A stretch of 64,000 nucleotides of DNA, from assembly GCF_007858275.1 (NCBI RefSeq), contig NZ_VFEV01000031.1, positions 1 to 64,000 on the forward strand, written 5' to 3'. Each line of letters opens with the position of its first letter. Position 1 is the stretch's first letter. The notes below the pieces were generated by a model. It did not search any database. It saw only the letters and a list, made by a program, of their open reading frames with translations, and was not told where the DNA came from. Of this stretch, positions 18,515 through 26,943 are shown in pieces. This DNA is from Pseudomonas proteolytica (GTDB taxonomy: Bacteria > Pseudomonadota > Gammaproteobacteria > Pseudomonadales > Pseudomonadaceae). Both the position numbers and the translations under genes were made by a program.

Positions 18515-18761
18515 GGCACGTCATCAATAAGAGGTAAGGGGGGGAACTGCGGAAGGCTCGCTATTCTATTCCTGCCAAGGCGCTTGGGAAGGGGGGCGCA
18601 CGCTTATTTTTTTACCGGGGAAAATCGGGCTGCCCTGGATGAAATTACGCCCTATCAGCTTTACGAATCATTACAGACAACCGCGCCGCGCCTGACTAGA
18701 TTGCAGGTTCCGGGCAGGATGCGTCGGCATCGAGCCTCTATAACAATAAAGAGACGGACCC

Positions 18762-20108
18762 ATGCAGAACTCGACCCAAGCGGCGAATGCCTGGCGCATT
18801 CTGTTCCTGCTGTTCCTGGCCAACCTGTTCAACTTCTTTGATCGCACGATTCCGGCGATCATCATCGAGCCAATCCGTATGGAATGGCACCTCAGTGACT
18901 TCCAGCTCGGCATCATCGGCACCGCGTTCACCATCGTTTATGCCATTGCCGGCTTGCCTTTGGGGCGCCTGGCTGATACCGGCTCACGCAGCAAACTGAT
19001 GGGCTGGGGCCTGGCGAGCTGGAGTGCGCTGACGGCGGTCAACGGTATGGTTGGCAGCTTCTGGACCTTCCTGCTGGTGCGCATGGGCATCGGTATCGGC
19101 GAAGCCAGTTATGCACCGGCCGCCAACTCGTTGATCGGCGACCTGTTCCCGGCCCACCGCCGCGCCCGGGCCATGGGGATTTTCATGCTGGGCCTGCCCT
19201 TGGGCCTGTTGCTGGCGTTCTTCACCATCGGCGCGATGGTCCAGGCGTTCGACAGCTGGCGTGCACCGTTCTTTATTGCCGCGGTCCCGGGGCTGATCCT
19301 CGCGGTCTTCATGTTCTACATCAAGGAGCCCAAGCGCGGCGCCGCCGAAACCGTGCAAGTTTCCCAAGAGAAAGTCGACCGGCCGATTCGTCGCGTGCTG
19401 GCGGTCCCGACCTTCCTTTGGTTGGTGCTGGCCGGGCTGTGCTTCAACTTTGCCACCTATGCCTGCAACTCGTTCCTGGTGCCGATGCTGCAACGCTACT
19501 TCCTGATGCCGCTGCAAGAAGCAGCGGTAGCAACCGGGGTGATTGTCGGTGTGACGGGCTTGTTCGGCCTGACCCTGGGTGGGCTGGTGGCCGACAAGAT
19601 TCACCAACGTATCCCCAACGGCCGCCTGCTGTTTGCCGCGTTCAGCCTGATTATTTCCACGGTCTGCACGGCCTGGGCCCTGCATGCGGGGCGCATCGAG
19701 ATTGGGGTGTTTGTCGCGGTGTTCAGTGTGGGCTGGCTGTTTGCCTATAACTTCTATACCTGTGTGTACACGGCGATTCAGGACGTGGTGGAGCCACGCC
19801 TGCGGGCTACGGCCATGGCACTGTTCTTTGCCGGCCTGTATCTGCTGGGTGGTGGTATGGGGCCAGTGGTGGTGGGCGCATTGTCTGATCACTTTGCCCA
19901 TGCGGCGATGTATGCGGCGGGTGCCGAACAAATGACCGAAGCGTTCAAGGCCGTGGGCCTGCATGACGCCATGTACCTGATCCCGGTGGCGTTGTTCCTG
20001 ACCATGCTGTTTCTGTTCCAGGCTTCGCGGTGTTTTGTGCGCGATGCCAAGCGGATGAAGGATGGGTTGGGGGTGGTGGAGGTGCCTGGTCCGGCGGTTC
20101 CTGCTTGA
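18762..20108 (+). CDS. MFS transporter, spinster-like
   Basis: This 448-residue transporter has twelve hydrophobic segments. It starts FLLFLANLFNFFDRTIPAIIIEPI with the NxxDR of spinster-like MFS members, and motif A between helices 2 and 3 reads GRLADTGSRSKL. A second motif A-like GLVADKIHQRI follows helix 8. It is monocistronic, with a bidirectional terminator at 20225-20255. The substrate cannot be read; relatives are annotated as sugar phosphate, sphingolipid or aromatic acid carriers. The start at 18762 follows AAGAGACGG. Confidence 0.88.
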   Translation: MQNSTQAANAWRILFLLFLANLFNFFDRTIPAIIIEPIRMEWHLSDFQLGIIGTAFTIVYAIAGLPLGRLADTGSRSKLMGWGLASWSALTAVNGMVGSFWTFLLVRMGIGIGEASYAPAANSLIGDLFPAHRRARAMGIFMLGLPLGLLLAFFTIGAMVQAFDSWRAPFFIAAVPGLILAVFMFYIKEPKRGAAETVQVSQEKVDRPIRRVLAVPTFLWLVLAGLCFNFATYACNSFLVPMLQRYFLMPLQEAAVATGVIVGVTGLFGLTLGGLVADKIHQRIPNGRLLFAAFSLIISTVCTAWALHAGRIEIGVFVAVFSVGWLFAYNFYTCVYTAIQDVVEPRLRATAMALFFAGLYLLGGGMGPVVVGALSDHFAHAAMYAAGAEQMTEAFKAVGLHDAMYLIPVALFLTMLFLFQASRCFVRDAKRMKDGLGVVEVPGPAVPA

Positions 20109-20123
20109 GATCGAGGTGATGCC

Positions 20124-20206
20124 ATCGCAGGCAAGCCAGCTCCCACAGTTAACCGAGTTGCCAACTGGAACACCGGTCAACTGTGGGAGCTGGCTTGCCT
20201 GCGATG
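20124..20206. repeat. REP inverted pair (AGCTGGCTTGCCTGC type)
   Basis: Arms 20124-20151 and 20179-20206 are perfect reverse complements over 28 bp with a 27-bp loop. It lies just after the MFS stop codon and before the shared terminator. Confidence 0.9.
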
Positions 20207-20224
20207 AGGCCCTCAAGACCCCAT

Positions 20225-20255
20225 AAAAAAGGCCCGCATTGCGCGGGCCTTCTTG
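20225..20255 (+). terminator. Bidirectional terminator between the MFS gene and rapA
   Basis: AAAAAAGGCCCGC-ATTGC-GCGGGCCTTCTT forms a 7-bp GC stem with A-rich and T-rich flanks. It can end the plus-strand MFS transcript and the convergent rapA transcript. Confidence 0.8.
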
Positions 20256-20276
20256 TTTGACAGGGCAGGGCGCGGA

Positions 20277-23123
20277 TCAACCCGCTACCAACACCCGAAT
20301 CGCTTCCAACCGCAATGCTGCCTTGTCGAGCATGGCCAGGCCTTGCTCGCGTTGTTGGCGCAGGGCAACCAGTTCGCTGTCGCGCACGGTTGGGTTGACC
20401 GCTTGCAGGGCTGTCAGGCGCGCCAGCTCTTCGTCGGTGTCTGCTGCCAGGCGACGTTGTGCCTCGGCCACACGTTCGGCGTGGCGCGGGGCGATTTTCT
20501 CTTCGCCGGCGTTGATCCGTGGCGTCAGCTGGTCACGCTGGGCCTGCACGAACTTGTTGGCGCTGGCCCGTGGCACGCTTTCCAACTGGTCGTTCAGGGT
20601 GGTGAATGACACACGGCCCGACAAGTCATTGCCATTGGCATCCAACAGGCAACGCAGTGCCGCTGGCGGCAGGTAGCGACCCAGTTGCAGCGAACGCGGC
20701 GCCACCACCTCACTGACGTAGAGCAGTTCCAGTAACACGGTGCCCGGCTTGAGCGCCTTGTTCTTGATCAGCGCCACGGCGGTGTTGCCCATGGAACCGG
20801 ACAGCACCAGGTCCATGCCGCCCTGGACCATCGGGTGCTCCCAGGTGATGAACTGCATGTCTTCGCGAGACAGCGCCTGGTTGCGGTCGTAAGTGATGGT
20901 CACGCCTTCGTCGTCGCCGAGGGGGAAGCTGGCGTCGAGCATTTTTTCGCTGGGTTTGAGGATCAGCGCGTTTTCCGAATGGTCTTCGCTGTCGATGCCA
21001 AATGCATCGAACAGGGTTTCCATGTAGATCGGCAGGGTGAACTGATCGTCTTGCTCCAGGATGTCTTCGACCAGCGCATCACCTTCGCCAGCACCGCCGG
21101 AGTTGAGCTCCAGCAGGCGGTCGCGGCCGGTGTGCAACTCGGCTTCCAGGCGCTCGCGCTCGGCGCGGGCTTGGTCGATCAGGCCTTGCCATTCGCCGTC
21201 GTCGGCGTTTTCCAACAGCGGCAGCAGGCGCGGGCCGAACTGGTGCTGCAAGGCGTTGCCGGTCGGGCAGGTATTAAGGAAGGCATTCAGCGCTTCGTGG
21301 TACCACTGGAACAGCCGCTCTTGCGGACTGGTTTCCAGGTACGGCACGTGCAATTCGATCACATGCTTCTGGCCGATCCGGTCCAGGCGCCCAATGCGTT
21401 GCTCCAGCAAGTCCGGGTGCGACGGCAGATCGAACAGCACCAGATGGTGGGCGAACTGGAAGTTGCGGCCTTCACTGCCGATTTCCGAACAGATCAGCAC
21501 CTGGGCGCCGAACTCTTCATCAGCGAAGTAGGCGGCGGCACGGTCCCGTTCGAGGATGTTCATGCCCTCGTGGAATACCGTGGCCGGGATGCCGGAGCGC
21601 ACGCGCAGGGCGTCTTCCAGGTCCATGGCGGTTTCGGCATGGGCGCAGATCACCAGGACCTTGGTGCGCTTGAGCATCTTCAACTGGTCGATCAGCCACT
21701 CGACGCGCGGGTCGAAGCGCCACCAGCGGTTTTCTTCTTCAATATCTGGCTGCGACTGGAAGCTGACTTCGGGATACAACTCGGCATGCTCGCCCAGCGG
21801 CAGTTCCAGGTACTCGTCCGGGCACGGCAGCGGGTAGGCGTGCAGCTTGCGCTCGGGGAAGCCTTGCACCGCGGCGCGGGTGTTTCGGAACAGCACGCGG
21901 CCGGTGCCGTGGCGGTCCAGCAGTTCACGCACCAGGCGCGCGCTGGCTTCGGTGTCGCCATCGTTGACGGCGGCCAGCAGGGCTTCACCTTCGTTGCCAA
22001 GGAAGCCCTGGATAGTCTTGTGCGCAGCCGGTGAAAGACGGCCCTTGTCCATCAATTCCTGGACGGCTTCGGCCACTGGGCGATAGTTCTCGCTCTCGGC
22101 GCGGAAGGCTTTGACGTCGTGGAAACGGTTCGGATCCAGCAGGCGCAGACGCGCGAAGTGGCTGTCCTGGCCCAGTTGTTCAGGGGTTGCGGTCAGCAGC
22201 AGCACGCCGGGAATGGTCTCGGCCAACTGCTCGACCAGCTGGTATTCGGCGCTGGCTTTCTCTTCATGCCAGACCAGGTGGTGCGCTTCGTCGACCACCA
22301 TCAAGTCCCAGCCGGCGGCGAACAGCGCGTCCTGGGCTTTCTCGTCATCCACCAGCCATTCCAGGGCCACCAGCGCGAGCTGGGTGTCTTCGAACGGGTT
22401 GCTGGCATCGCTTTCGATAAAACGTTCTTCGTCGAACAGCGCAACCTGCAGGTTGAAGCGCCGGCGCATTTCTACCAGCCATTGGTGCTGCAGGTTTTCC
22501 GGGACCAGGATCAACACGCGATTGGCGCGGCCGGACAGCAACTGGCGATGGATCACCAGGCCGGCTTCGATGGTCTTGCCCAGGCCTACTTCGTCGGCCA
22601 GCAGGACCCGTGGTGCGATACGGTCGGCCACTTCACGGGCAATGTGCAATTGGTGTGCAATCGGCTGCGCACGTACGCCACCCAGGCCCCAGAGCGAGGA
22701 CTGCAATTGGCGGCTGGTGTGTTCCAGGGTGTGGTAACGCAGGGAGAACCAGGCAAGCGGGTCGATCTGCCCGGCGAACAGACGGTCGCTGGCGAGGCGG
22801 AACTGGATGAAGTTCGACAGTTGGGTTTCCGGCAGGGTGACCTGCTCGTTCTGCCCATTGAGACCGTGGTAGACCAGCAGGCCATCGACATCGTCGACCT
22901 CGCGCACGGTCATTTTCCAGCCTTCGAAGTGGGTGATGGTGTCACCCGGCGAAAACCTCACGCGAGTGAGGGGCGCATTCCGTAGCGCATACTGGCGGGT
23001 GTCGCCAGTGGCCGGATAGAGCACGGTCAACAAGCGGCCGTCCTGTGCCAGAACGGTGCCTAACCCCAGCTCTGCTTCGCTGTCACTAATCCAGCGTTGC
23101 CCCGGTTGATACTGCTGCGCCAT
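20277..23123 (-). CDS. rapA: RNA polymerase-associated ATPase RapA (HepA)
   Basis: This 948-residue SWI2/SNF2-family ATPase binds core RNA polymerase and helps recycle it after termination. Two N-terminal Tudor-like beta domains (residues 1-110, start QQYQPGQRWISDSEAELGLGTV) precede helicase motif I DEVGLGKTIEAG (near 177), the DEAH box VVDEAHHLVW, motif III LLTATP and the C-terminal helicase lobe with ICSEIGSEGRNFQF and RIGRLDRIGQ (motifs V and VI). Length is normal for pseudomonad RapA. It is alone on the minus strand and shares a terminator with the convergent MFS gene. Confidence 0.96.
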   Translation of the reverse strand: MAQQYQPGQRWISDSEAELGLGTVLAQDGRLLTVLYPATGDTRQYALRNAPLTRVRFSPGDTITHFEGWKMTVREVDDVDGLLVYHGLNGQNEQVTLPETQLSNFIQFRLASDRLFAGQIDPLAWFSLRYHTLEHTSRQLQSSLWGLGGVRAQPIAHQLHIAREVADRIAPRVLLADEVGLGKTIEAGLVIHRQLLSGRANRVLILVPENLQHQWLVEMRRRFNLQVALFDEERFIESDASNPFEDTQLALVALEWLVDDEKAQDALFAAGWDLMVVDEAHHLVWHEEKASAEYQLVEQLAETIPGVLLLTATPEQLGQDSHFARLRLLDPNRFHDVKAFRAESENYRPVAEAVQELMDKGRLSPAAHKTIQGFLGNEGEALLAAVNDGDTEASARLVRELLDRHGTGRVLFRNTRAAVQGFPERKLHAYPLPCPDEYLELPLGEHAELYPEVSFQSQPDIEEENRWWRFDPRVEWLIDQLKMLKRTKVLVICAHAETAMDLEDALRVRSGIPATVFHEGMNILERDRAAAYFADEEFGAQVLICSEIGSEGRNFQFAHHLVLFDLPSHPDLLEQRIGRLDRIGQKHVIELHVPYLETSPQERLFQWYHEALNAFLNTCPTGNALQHQFGPRLLPLLENADDGEWQGLIDQARAERERLEAELHTGRDRLLELNSGGAGEGDALVEDILEQDDQFTLPIYMETLFDAFGIDSEDHSENALILKPSEKMLDASFPLGDDEGVTITYDRNQALSREDMQFITWEHPMVQGGMDLVLSGSMGNTAVALIKNKALKPGTVLLELLYVSEVVAPRSLQLGRYLPPAALRCLLDANGNDLSGRVSFTTLNDQLESVPRASANKFVQAQRDQLTPRINAGEEKIAPRHAERVAEAQRRLAADTDEELARLTALQAVNPTVRDSELVALRQQREQGLAMLDKAALRLEAIRVLVAG

Positions 23124-23341
23124 GCTGCCTGACTCCCGCCGTGAAAAAGCCGACTATTCTAACGGAACAAGGGCCCCAGCCAAAGGACTCTGACAAAAAC
23201 TACTCCGCTTGCAGGGATGAAAGAGGGCGATTCGACGGGTGGCAGGGCACGGGTGACTGACGACTGGGTCACAAGTTGGCGAGCCTGGGCTCAAGTCGCT
23301 GGTGCGCCAGCCGACAGCCTGCTGACAGGAGACTAATAATT

Positions 23342-23683
23342 ATGCTGCCACCGATCTTGCCCTTGAGTGTTGTGCCGGTCACGTCGCAACTCGACCCCGT
23401 GCGCCCAAAGCCCGATATTCCACCGGTGGTCCCCGCGCAGCCGAGTTCCAACGAAAGCACCATCGACCTCAAGCACCGCGACGCCGAACAATCGACGCTG
23501 ATGCTGCGCGAAGAACAGCGGCGCCAGCAGGAACAGCAGAAACGCCGGCGCGAAGCCGACGAGGATCCCGAGCAGCACCTGGCCATTCCTGGTGATGAGC
23601 TCAATGCTGATAACACCGTGCCAGTCGCGCCGCTGATCGAAGACGCGCCCCGCCAGGGTTTGTGGGTGGATGTCGAGGTTTGA
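23342..23683 (+). CDS. Small Pro/Gln-rich protein of unknown function
   Basis: This 113-residue protein begins at ATG 23342 behind CAGGAG. It has a Pro-rich N-terminus (LPPILPLSVVP, then KPDIPPVVPAQP), a Lys/Gln/Arg helical segment (REEQRRQQEQQKRRREADED, residues about 58-77) that could form a coiled coil, and an acidic tail. There is no signal peptide or enzyme motif. Similar pseudomonad proteins have, from memory, been mislabelled aspartate-semialdehyde dehydrogenase, for which there is no support. It precedes another small charged gene on the same strand by 58 bp. Confidence 0.65.
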   Translation: MLPPILPLSVVPVTSQLDPVRPKPDIPPVVPAQPSSNESTIDLKHRDAEQSTLMLREEQRRQQEQQKRRREADEDPEQHLAIPGDELNADNTVPVAPLIEDAPRQGLWVDVEV

Positions 23684-23741
23684 CCCCCGGGCGGGCCAGG
23701 ACGCATTATTGAGTCACTCCAGCCACCACGTAAGCCATGCC

Positions 23742-23900
23742 ATGAGTGACGACAAGCTGATCGACCTGAATGCCGAACGGGCCAAACGGGTACATGACCT
23801 CAACGACAAGCGCCTGAATGACGTGCGCCAGGCATTCGAGCAGGCCATGCCGTTGGGCAAGACGAAGAAAAAGTCGAAAAGCAAACCGAAAAAACGCTGA
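23742..23900 (+). CDS. Small basic protein of unknown function
   Basis: This 52-residue protein starts MSDDKLIDLNAERAKRVHDLNDKRLNDVRQAF and ends in a strongly basic tail (KTKKKSKSKPKKR). The internal start at 23742 is preferred over 23670 because the longer reading overlaps the upstream gene and adds non-conserved residues. It may bind nucleic acid through the Lys-rich tail, but this is a guess from composition. It follows the Pro-rich gene by 58 bp, so co-transcription is possible. Confidence 0.6.
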   Translation: MSDDKLIDLNAERAKRVHDLNDKRLNDVRQAFEQAMPLGKTKKKSKSKPKKR

Positions 23901-23964
23901 AATGCTCTGAATCTGTTGATTCAGGTCAGTTATTTCCCTTCTTTACGCCCCGTTGCGGGCGACA

Positions 23965-23978
23965 TTGATCCCCGTCAA
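23965..23978 (+). promoter_or_regulatory. ANR/FNR box upstream of the ccoM-like gene
   Basis: TTGATCCCCGTCAA matches the TTGAT-N4-ATCAA ANR/FNR consensus at nine of ten specified bases. A -10-like TTAACT lies at 24000-24005. This puts the box centre about 41 bases before a start near 24012, the position of a class II ANR-activated promoter. Confidence 0.75.
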
Positions 23979-24043
23979 TTTCTCCTCCCGCCTTCTTGGT
24001 TAACTTAGCCCCATCGCAACAGGGCAAGAGCAGGAGGCCGGTC

Positions 24044-24160
24044 ATGTTTTTCGATAATGTGGTTTTCGCCGGGGTGCTGACTGTCGGCCTCATGGTGCTG
24101 TTTTTTGTAGGGTTTGGTTTTTTTATCTGGAAAGACGCGAATAAGCGTAAAAAACCATAG
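24044..24160 (+). CDS. ccoM: cbb3-type cytochrome oxidase small subunit CcoM-like
   Basis: This 38-residue single-span membrane peptide (MFFDNVVFAGVLTVGL, then FFVGFGFFIWKDANKRKKP) resembles CcoM, the short subunit found in purified P. stutzeri cbb3 oxidase, where it helps assembly or stability. The hydrophobic span covers residues 7-29 with a basic cytoplasmic end. It has a near-perfect Shine-Dalgarno AGGAGG seven bases before the ATG, an ANR/FNR-type box upstream at 23965, and its own terminator at 24196-24221. It is far from any ccoNOQP cluster in this window. The identification is from memory of the CcoM sequence; the promoter supports a low-oxygen respiratory role. Confidence 0.78.
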   Translation: MFFDNVVFAGVLTVGLMVLFFVGFGFFIWKDANKRKKP

Positions 24161-24195
24161 GTTTTTCCGGGTTACATGAGCACGCAAGGCATTTT

Positions 24196-24221
24196 GGGTG
24201 ACTTCGGTCGCCCTTTTTTTT
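24196..24221 (+). terminator. Rho-independent terminator after the ccoM-like gene
   Basis: GGGTGAC-TTCG-GTCGCCC forms a 7-bp stem (one G-T pair) capped by a UUCG tetraloop and followed by eight T residues. Confidence 0.9.
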
Positions 24222-24241
24222 GCCCGGATTTTGACGCAGTT

Positions 24242-24344
24242 CTTGTAGGAGCCGGCTTGCCGGCGAAAATCACCAACGATAACGCGGTGGGCCTGGTGCC
24301 CCGTGCTGCTCTCCAGTTTTTCGCCGGCAAGCCGGCTCCTGCAA
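24242..24344. repeat. REP inverted pair (AGCCGGCTTGCCGGC type)
   Basis: Arms 24242-24269 and 24317-24344 pair around a 47-bp loop. This is a third core variant, with TGTAGGAGCCGG rather than TGTGGGAGCGGG. It lies between the ccoM and pitA terminators. Confidence 0.9.
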
Positions 24345-24350
24345 GGACAA

Positions 24351-24385
24351 AAAAAGGCGTGACCCGCGAGGGTCACGCCTTTTTC
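24351..24385 (-). terminator. Terminator of the Pit transporter gene
   Basis: A 10-bp perfect stem GGCGTGACCC/GGGTCACGCC with loop GCGA has an A-run on one side and a T-run on the other, so it can work in both directions. It lies 15 bases beyond the pitA stop. Confidence 0.9.
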
Positions 24386-24399
24386 AGTTGCGCGGGCTG

Positions 24400-25875
24400 T
24401 TAACTGCCCAGCGCCTTGGATGCCAGCCAGAACAACCCGGCCGACAGGCTCACCGTGGCCGGAAGGGTCAGCACCCAGGCCATCAGGATGGTCTTCACGG
24501 TGCCGCCTTGCAGGCCGCTCTTGTTCGCGACCATGGTCCCGGCCACGCCCGAAGACAGCACGTGGGTGGTGGAGACCGGCAGGGCGAAGATGTTGGCAAA
24601 GCCAATCATGGTGGCGGTGGTGATCTGCGCCGACATGCCCTGGGCATAGGTCATGCCCTGCTTGCCGATCTTCTCACCGATGGTCAGTACCACACGCTTC
24701 CAGCCCACCATGGTGCCCAGGCCAAGGGCCAGGGCCACGGCGAGGATCACCCAGAACGGGGCGTATTCGGTGGTAGCGGTCAGGTCTTTACGCAGTTTTT
24801 CCAGGTCCGACTTCTCGCGGGAATCAAGGCCTGGCAGCTTGCCGACTTTCTTCGCGGTATCGTCCAGGCACAGCAAGTAGCGACGGACTTCAATGCGCTG
24901 GTCGGAGGTCAACGAGTGGTAGTCAGAGACACCCTTCAATGTGCCGAGGAGGGCGTTGATGGTGGGTTCGGTCTGTTGCGGATTGCAACGGAACTTGCCT
25001 GGCAGGTCGTCTCTGACACTTTTGCCCAGGGCAAGGAATTCGCCGAGGGTTTCGTGGTTGCGCTGGTAGAACTGGTTGAGGTGCAGGGTGGCGTCGCGGG
25101 TTCGCTCGATCTGGTAAGTGGTGCTGCCCAGATCGAGTACGAACTGCGCGGGCACGATACCAATCAGCACCAGCATGATCAGGCCGATACCTTTCTGACC
25201 GTCGTTGGAACCATGCACGAAACTCACGGCCATCGCCGAAATCACCAGTACCAGGCGGTTCCAGAACGGCGGGTGTTTCTTGTCGTCGAGCTTGCGGCGC
25301 TGGTCCGGTGTCTTGTGCATCTTGGACAGCGGACGCCACCATTTAAGACCAATCAACACCAGGGCTGCGACCAGGAAGCCGGCCATGGGCGAGAACACCA
25401 GGGAGGCGCCGATATCAATAGCCTTCTGCCAGTTGACCCCGTCCGCCAGCGGAATATCGTTGATCAGGGCATTGGCCAGGCCGACACCGAGGATCGAACC
25501 GATCAGCGTGTGGGAGCTGGATGCCGGGATCCCGAAATACCAGGTGCCGAGATTCCACGTGATGGCGGCGGCCAACAATGAGAACACCATGGCCAGGCCA
25601 TGTCCGGTGTTCACATTGATCAGCAACTCCACCGGCAGCAAGTGCACGATGGCATAGGCAACGCCTACCCCGCCGAGCAACACGCCGAGGAAGTTGAACA
25701 CCCCGGAAAAGAATACGGCCAGGTGCGGCGGCATCGCTTTGGTATAGATGACTGTGGCCACCGCGTTAGCGGTGTCATGAAAGCCATTGATGAACTCGAA
25801 GGCGAGGACAAAGGCGAGGGCGAGCAACAGGCTCACAAGAACCCAGGCATCCAGTCCGCTGAATAAATCGATCAT
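24400..25875 (-). CDS. pitA: Low-affinity inorganic phosphate transporter PitA
   Basis: This 491-residue inner-membrane transporter takes up metal-phosphate with protons. Both inverted-repeat family signatures are present: FEFINGFHDTANAVATVIYT with GFHDTANA near residue 31, and the C-terminal copy FANIFALPVSTTHVLSSGVAGTMVA. The conserved GIPASSSHTLIGSILGVGLANA follows helix 4. A hydrophilic central loop of about 120 residues (residues 260-380) separates the halves, as in E. coli PitA. It is monocistronic, with a strong terminator. I saw no Pho box upstream, in keeping with constitutive Pit expression. Confidence 0.95.
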   Translation of the reverse strand: MIDLFSGLDAWVLVSLLLALAFVLAFEFINGFHDTANAVATVIYTKAMPPHLAVFFSGVFNFLGVLLGGVGVAYAIVHLLPVELLINVNTGHGLAMVFSLLAAAITWNLGTWYFGIPASSSHTLIGSILGVGLANALINDIPLADGVNWQKAIDIGASLVFSPMAGFLVAALVLIGLKWWRPLSKMHKTPDQRRKLDDKKHPPFWNRLVLVISAMAVSFVHGSNDGQKGIGLIMLVLIGIVPAQFVLDLGSTTYQIERTRDATLHLNQFYQRNHETLGEFLALGKSVRDDLPGKFRCNPQQTEPTINALLGTLKGVSDYHSLTSDQRIEVRRYLLCLDDTAKKVGKLPGLDSREKSDLEKLRKDLTATTEYAPFWVILAVALALGLGTMVGWKRVVLTIGEKIGKQGMTYAQGMSAQITTATMIGFANIFALPVSTTHVLSSGVAGTMVANKSGLQGGTVKTILMAWVLTLPATVSLSAGLFWLASKALGS

Positions 25876-26205
25876 GAAGGTTTTATGACCCGGTCGTAAG
25901 GGGGCGCGATTATGCCAGAAAACCTCAGTAATCGATGCACTAGCTGCTCGCCGGTAACATTCTTCAACGAATTAGTTGGGAGGAGGGGTGCGGCTACCAG
26001 ATATTTCGGTGGTTTGGCAACTCATTGATTTGTAAAGAATAGAGGGTGCGGAGCGGGGTGCGACAATTAAGGTAAGGCGGCTGAAACGGCTGTATGAAAT
26101 TTCGTAATGGCGCCGAAACTGACGATTGGAGGGCATACCCAAGGCGCCCCTGCCAGAAGGTGCTGGCAGGGCGGTGACTGGCCAGGGGGCTCAGTCCAGC
26201 AGAGC
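25876..26205. other. Intergenic region upstream of pitA
   Basis: This 330-bp gap holds the pitA promoter region and the 3' flank of the small minus-strand gene at 26206. A 9-bp GC-rich hairpin, CCCTGCCAG/CTGGCAGGG at 26148-26171, lies 35 bases beyond that gene's stop but lacks a T-run on the minus strand, so it is an imperfect terminator at best. No other ORF has coding character. Confidence 0.55.
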
Positions 26206-26406
26206 TTATGGCTCTTCGGCCTTGAGGTCCTTTTCGATCTTTTGGATTTCCTGGGCAAACGCCTGGTCGAGCAGGCTGGCTCGTTTGCGCCATGGTTTGC
26301 GTTCCGGCTCCGGTTGGGCGGCGTAGGTGGTGACTTCCCCGCCGTAAACATCCTTGTAACGTTGCTCCTGGCGCTCAAGTTCCGCGCGCAGTTCGTCTTT
26401 CGTCAC
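26206..26406 (-). CDS. Small charged protein of unknown function, GTG start
   Basis: This 66-residue, highly charged, helical protein (TKDELRAELERQEQRYKDVYGG at the start, LLDQAFAQEIQKIEKDLKAEEP at the end) has no signal or membrane segment. It begins with GTG at 26404-26406 behind TAGGT. The heptad-like Glu/Lys/Leu pattern suggests a coiled coil. I recognise the style of a short conserved pseudomonad protein but cannot name it. A perfect TATAAT on the same strand at 26647-26642 could be its promoter, giving a leader of about 230 bases. Confidence 0.6.
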   Translation of the reverse strand: MTKDELRAELERQEQRYKDVYGGEVTTYAAQPEPERKPWRKRASLLDQAFAQEIQKIEKDLKAEEP

Positions 26407-26943
26407 ATTGCTACCTAATTGAGTTGAGTTTGATTCCGGTGAAGCGCGATATCACGAAGAGGCATACGACTCACCACTTCTGAATTGCGCGCGGCCACGG
26501 CACCGGGGAAGTACAACTGTCGTAGCAACAGTTTTCTTTTTCAGGCTGGGTACATGCGGCCAAGGCCTGGATAAGGCAAGGGCTGGGTTCAGCGGGATCA
26601 AAAATCGCGCGGCAGGCCCACTTCACATTGTCGCAGAGTGCATTATAGCGGCGCATTTGAATAAGACTATCGTCAACAAGTTAAAAAGCGTCAACTTGGC
26701 CTGGTGAGAGGGTAGTTCAATAGTGTCGAGAAGTTGGCGCCACTTGCTTAATAACCGGCATGTGACAGTTGAAAGTAAAATTGGCATTAATTAAGTCAAC
26801 ACTGCTGCGCCTGATCCAGGTAGCCAACAAATTGCGATTATCGAATGATCGTCCGATAATCGCCCAATCTTGGCGCCCCTGCCTTGTACATCTGCCGCGC
26901 GGCGGCTTGTAATGGCGCTTGAAAATAAGAGAAAGGACCTGAA
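26407..26943. other. Intergenic region upstream of pcaR
   Basis: The 537-bp gap holds a TATAAT box on the minus strand (26647-26642), a weak Cys-rich minus-strand ORF at 26471-26656 whose start codon lies upstream of that box, and the inverted-repeat PcaR operator at 26834-26863. The region is more AT-rich than its neighbours from 26640 to 26870. It may hold a leader RNA or small RNA; nothing more can be supported. Confidence 0.5.
26834..26863. promoter_or_regulatory. PcaR operator in front of pcaR
   Basis: GCGATTATCG (26834-26843) and CGATAATCGC (26854-26863) form a perfect 10-bp inverted repeat with a 10-bp spacer. The half-site equals the CGATAATCGC core of the PcaR site known from P. putida pcaIJ. 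Its position 81 bases before the pcaR ATG fits autoregulation. Confidence 0.8.

Noticed and set aside
26471..26656. A 61-codon Cys-rich minus-strand ORF
   Set aside because: No ribosome binding site, and a TATAAT box lies downstream of its start codon. Kept only as part of the gap description.
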